Positions 61,201-64,000 of a stretch of DNA of 64,000 nt are shown one piece after another (within the stretch, counting starts at the first letter, position 1; each line of letters opens with the position of its first letter). Both the position numbers and the translations under genes were made by a program. Under the pieces are notes generated by a model, which was not told the DNA's origin, did no database searches, and saw nothing but the letters and a program-made list of their open reading frames with translations. Where the stretch lies: assembly GCA_016806645.1 (NCBI GenBank), contig JACSYO010001600.1, positions 1,958,501 through 2,022,500 of the forward strand. The letters are read 5' to 3'. Origin of the DNA: Ophiodon elongatus (lineage: Eukaryota > Chordata > Actinopteri > Perciformes > Hexagrammidae).

Positions 61201-62736
61201 TTCAACTTTGTGACCGCTTTGTGAGCCTATGATGTCAACCACTAACCATATAGTACTTGGTAGCATTAAATGTTGTCAAAAACAATCCAAACTCAAAGTC
61301 CACTTTTGCAGATGCTTTATGAAGTAGAAAGTGTTTTCAAAAATATTACACCTTAAGGATGCACGCAATAGATTTTGATAAAAACCAAAACCAAATTGTT
61401 CACAATAAAAAGTCCGCAGGGTACCTTTAGGTCATTATGAAGACAGTAAGGTTGGAATTAAAAATGTGATGATTTCAGATCAAAAGTCATCATCCTTTTG
61501 TTTTTGTTTTTGTTTTTATGGTACATTTAAAGCATTTCTAGTCTCACTGCACCTTTTTTTCCACTTCAAGATTCATAATTAAACAGAGTCACTTCACAAA
61601 TAATTAAGCGGCTGTACTTAAATCTACTGTACAGGTGTTGATATATTTATGTTGAAGCATTCAGAAATTCCCTCAGTGGGCTGAGTCCCAATTTTCTCCA
61701 AACTATTGGTTTATTGTCAACACGGGGGATTAAGTTTTGAAAGCTTATTTCACCATTTCAGTCTTAGAAATGTGCGTTGCAGGACTGAATTAATAGCCTT
61801 GTGGACAGACTATGAGACATTCTAGATGATGAGGTTAATGCACTTTATGTCAAAGCCATTATCCCTTACCTATAACACTCTGATAACTATTACATCCCTA
61901 GCAATGAGGAGGTGGAGTTCAATCAGATGAGTTAAAAAAATTATTTTATAGCTGTGGGGCACTCACTGATTTACCTCATTTGACTTAGATCGTGATGCAG
62001 TTTTCGTTGCTCCTTCACTCTTGGTTGGAGGTGAATTGAGTGGAAATGCCTTTTGGTCACATGCTAACAGAGCACACACAAACACACACACATGCTCGCA
62101 TGCATTCCTTGGGAGATTTAGCCAGTAATCCGCCCTGGAATCTCAATCTCTGGTTGTTTTCCTAATTACATCAGAACAGTGTCAGCTTCGATCAAATGTG
62201 TGATTAACTGAATTATAGGGTGGATTCAAGTCCCATGTAGCCTGTGGAAAGCACCATGGTAACTGAATAATTTACTTTTCAGCCTCTTCAATGTTTTTTT
62301 TTTCGCCTTTGCTATTTTGACCTTTATATACGTCAGGCTGCTAACATCTCTTTCTGTCTGATCTCCAGGGTTTGATTGGAGCAAAGGGTGATCGAGGTCC
62401 TATTGGGGGCCCGGGGCCTAAGGCAAGTATCTAAACCTCCACCTGAAAAGATGATTAGAACAAGTGCCCCATTATACTGCTATTACGTGGAAAAACCTAA
62501 ACTTTCATATTTAACAAGGGTCACTTTTACAAGAAACAAGTCTCTGGGTCATGTTCCCATCATCTCATCATACTGATGTTGCGCATGCAATTAACCCCCG
62601 GCTAACAAGAGAATGAGTAACTGAGGGTAGTGTCATCTATTTGTGTAAGATCCTAGCATGTCTCTACTATAGTTATGTTTTTGTTTTCTGTTGCCTACAG
62701 GGTCAACCTGGACCAAGTGGCGAACCTGGACCTCCT
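58179..62736 (+). CDS. col9a2: Collagen IX alpha-2-like chain, first six exons, partial at right edge
   Basis: This encodes the start of a FACIT collagen that decorates type II collagen fibrils in cartilage and the eye. Exons are 58179-58250, 59431-59505, 60523-60558, 60669-60731, 62369-62422 and 62701-62736, all phase 0-0. The product is a signal peptide (MAALSALLKTWVILQTLCLA, then LAQV) followed directly by the COL3 Gly-X-Y helix. Assignment to COL9A2 rests on the recalled human protein: LALAQ-RGPPG at the signal junction, PGSDGID closing exon 2, a 21-residue exon 4 ending GID, and GLxGAKG opening exon 5. In COL9A3 the fourth exon encodes 24 residues, so col9a3 is less likely. Most of the helix and the rest of the gene lie beyond 64000. 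Confidence 0.88.
59431..59505 (+). CDS. col9a2: col9a2 exon 2 (start of COL3 triple helix)
   Basis: After the acceptor tgtgtttcag come 25 residues: RGPPGPQGQPGSPGISGT, then PGSDGID. Gly-X-Y is uninterrupted. The donor is GAT|GTGAGT, phase 0. Confidence 0.9.
60523..60558 (+). CDS. col9a2: col9a2 exon 3 (12 residues)
   Basis: This 36-bp exon encodes GDKGPPGPPGAP between the acceptor tttctctgcag and the donor CCA|GTAAGT. It is four perfect Gly-X-Y triplets. Confidence 0.9.
60669..60731 (+). CDS. col9a2: col9a2 exon 4 (21 residues)
   Basis: This 63-bp exon encodes GLKGEPGEAGLDGAAGENGI, then D. Intron 3 before it is only 110 bp. Acceptor ccttgtag, donor GAT|GTAAGT. Confidence 0.9.
62369..62422 (+). 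CDS. col9a2: col9a2 exon 5 (18 residues, GC donor)
   Basis: This 54-bp exon encodes GLIGAKGDRGPIGGPGPK after the acceptor atctccag. The only donor that keeps the Gly-X-Y register and the 54-bp size is AAG|GCAAGT, a GC-AG intron donor with otherwise ideal consensus. Confidence 0.87.
62701..62736 (+). CDS. col9a2: col9a2 exon 6 (12 residues)
   Basis: This 36-bp exon encodes GQPGPSGEPGPP between ttgcctacag and CCT|GTAAGA. No further Gly-X-Y exon was seen between here and the right edge. Confidence 0.88.
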
Positions 62737-62831
62737 GTAAGAAAACTATTTATTGTCTGTCGTTTCTTTGCTGCTATAGAGTATAATGAGTACAAATCTA
62801 ACATGTTTAATTAATGTCTTGTATTGTACAT

Positions 62832-63345
62832 AGTGGTGGATGAAATACTCCGATTCCTTACTTAAGTAAAAGTTCTGTTTAAGTGATACGTTATTAATAT
62901 AATAATGTCACATTATTATATCGTTACCGATGTAACCATGCATAAGTAGCATTTTACTGGTCGAGGTGAGGCTCGTTTTAAGTACTTTACATACAGTTTA
63001 GTTGAGTCCAGTGGTTGGGGGTCAGGTTGGGTCACAAGATGATCTAGTGGGTATCAAAGAAGAAAAAAACAACGTTCATCTATTTTTATTTTTATAATAG
63101 TTGTTTTTCTGTGAAGTATTTCTTTAAAAAATTTGCCTTTTTGGGTCCTGGACATGTTTAATTGATTAGAAAACAATCTGGGTAGAAGTCTTATTTCGGT
63201 GGAACTGACAACAACTCCTAGAACTCTGAAATATGGTTATGGTTTTTTTTGTAAAGTAAAGGAGTAGAAGTGGCATGAAATAGAAATACAAAGTAAAGTA
63301 CATACCTCATACATAACTATAGTACTTGAGTAAATATACTTGCCT
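62832..63345. mobile_element. Non-autonomous element family R2, nearly full length, in col9a2 intron 6
   Basis: Starts agtggtggatgaaatactcc and ttacttaagtaaaagttct, and ends with aaaggagtagaagtggcat, gaaatacaaagtaaagtac and tacttgagtaaatatactt. The ends are roughly inverted. It is the same family as the half copy at 37590-37778. Confidence 0.6.
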
Positions 63346-64000
63346 ATTTATATACATGTAAGGTACATTATGACTAATTAGATAACTTTACTGCGCAAGG
63401 TTGTCATGATACTTATGAAAATGAGTTATGACGGGCTGAATTAGACATTGTTTAATGCCTAGTCAGTTTCCTGACAAACATATTGTAACCCAGCTGGTCT
63501 CATAAGGCAACCTCCCGAGTCCTTTTTTTCTCCATGCCCGAATGCCTGACCAGCTGTGGCCCCTTTTGGATTAAGTTTACCCAGATGTGGCATATGCCTT
63601 CCACAGACGACATGAGCCTTATTCCTACACAAACCTTAAAAAAGAAGAAAAGGTGCTATCAATGATCCGCCTTTTTAGGCACACATTATCACTAAATGCA
63701 GCCGCTGTCAAGCGAATGCAAGGCCACTCAATGTACCAGCACGTCGTCTGTAACAGTCCACTACCACTAGGTGGTGCTCCGTGTCCATCTATCAGGCGGC
63801 ATCCTACAAATTCAGTCCAGAGTCATTCAATGTCACGCTTGACTGCAACACTATTAGTTAAATCCCTTGTTTAGCATTAACAGGCGTCCTGTCTGGGGGC
63901 TGTGCTCGTACACCCAGCTGCCTCATGCTGCACAGACTGGAGATCCAGCCCTGTGGGCTGTTCTGCCTCCAAGAAGGCTTACTGATTTAATTACTTTGTT
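63346..64000. other. col9a2 intron 6, no exon seen
   Basis: No Gly-X-Y segment with splice sites is visible up to the edge. A one-mismatch CTCF-like CCACTAGGTGGTGC lies at 63764-63777. Confidence 0.5.

Overview
This window is vertebrate nuclear DNA, almost certainly from a ray-finned (probably percomorph) fish. Genes are split by GT-AG introns. Microsatellites, mostly (CA/TG)n with some (TA)n, occur every few kilobases. Several interspersed repeats match families I know as common in percomorph genomes. There are no operons, ribosome binding sites, CRISPR arrays or prokaryotic features. Intergenic and intronic DNA fills more than 95% of the window.

Two genes are firmly supported. An angiopoietin gene, best called angpt4, lies on the minus strand between 40465 and 20772. 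Its nine coding exons join in phase to a 504-residue protein with a signal peptide, a coiled coil and a complete fibrinogen-like domain. A fibrillar-associated collagen gene, best called col9a2, starts on the plus strand at 58179 and runs off the right edge. Six exons are present: a signal peptide and five short Gly-X-Y exons of 75, 36, 63, 54 and 36 bp. The fifth intron uses a GC donor. The two genes point away from each other across about 17.7 kb. One encodes a secreted TIE-receptor ligand for blood vessels and the other a cartilage matrix chain, so they share a locus rather than a pathway.

Region by region: 1-615 holds eroded DNA-transposon sequence. Around 5.0-5.7 kb there is a compact, possibly divergent pair of unrecognised candidate genes flanking a near-consensus ZNF143/Staf site. 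A 34-bp minisatellite of 18 full units lies at 6.3-7.0 kb. Unrecognised exon-like blocks lie at 7.36 kb and in a CpG-dense island at 12.9-13.6 kb. A TATA-like promoter block is at 16.2 kb and a fold-back repeat at 17.8-18.3 kb. The angpt4 locus fills 20.7-40.9 kb. The 41-57 kb interval holds a lone exon-like segment at 42.4 kb, a strong hairpin at 51.45 kb and several repeat copies. Two divergently oriented CTCF-like motifs at 57.1-57.3 kb lie just before col9a2.

Family and repeat names rest on recognition from memory and on reading frames and splice sites seen in the sequence. No database search was possible. Candidate genes outside angpt4 and col9a2 are hypotheses.
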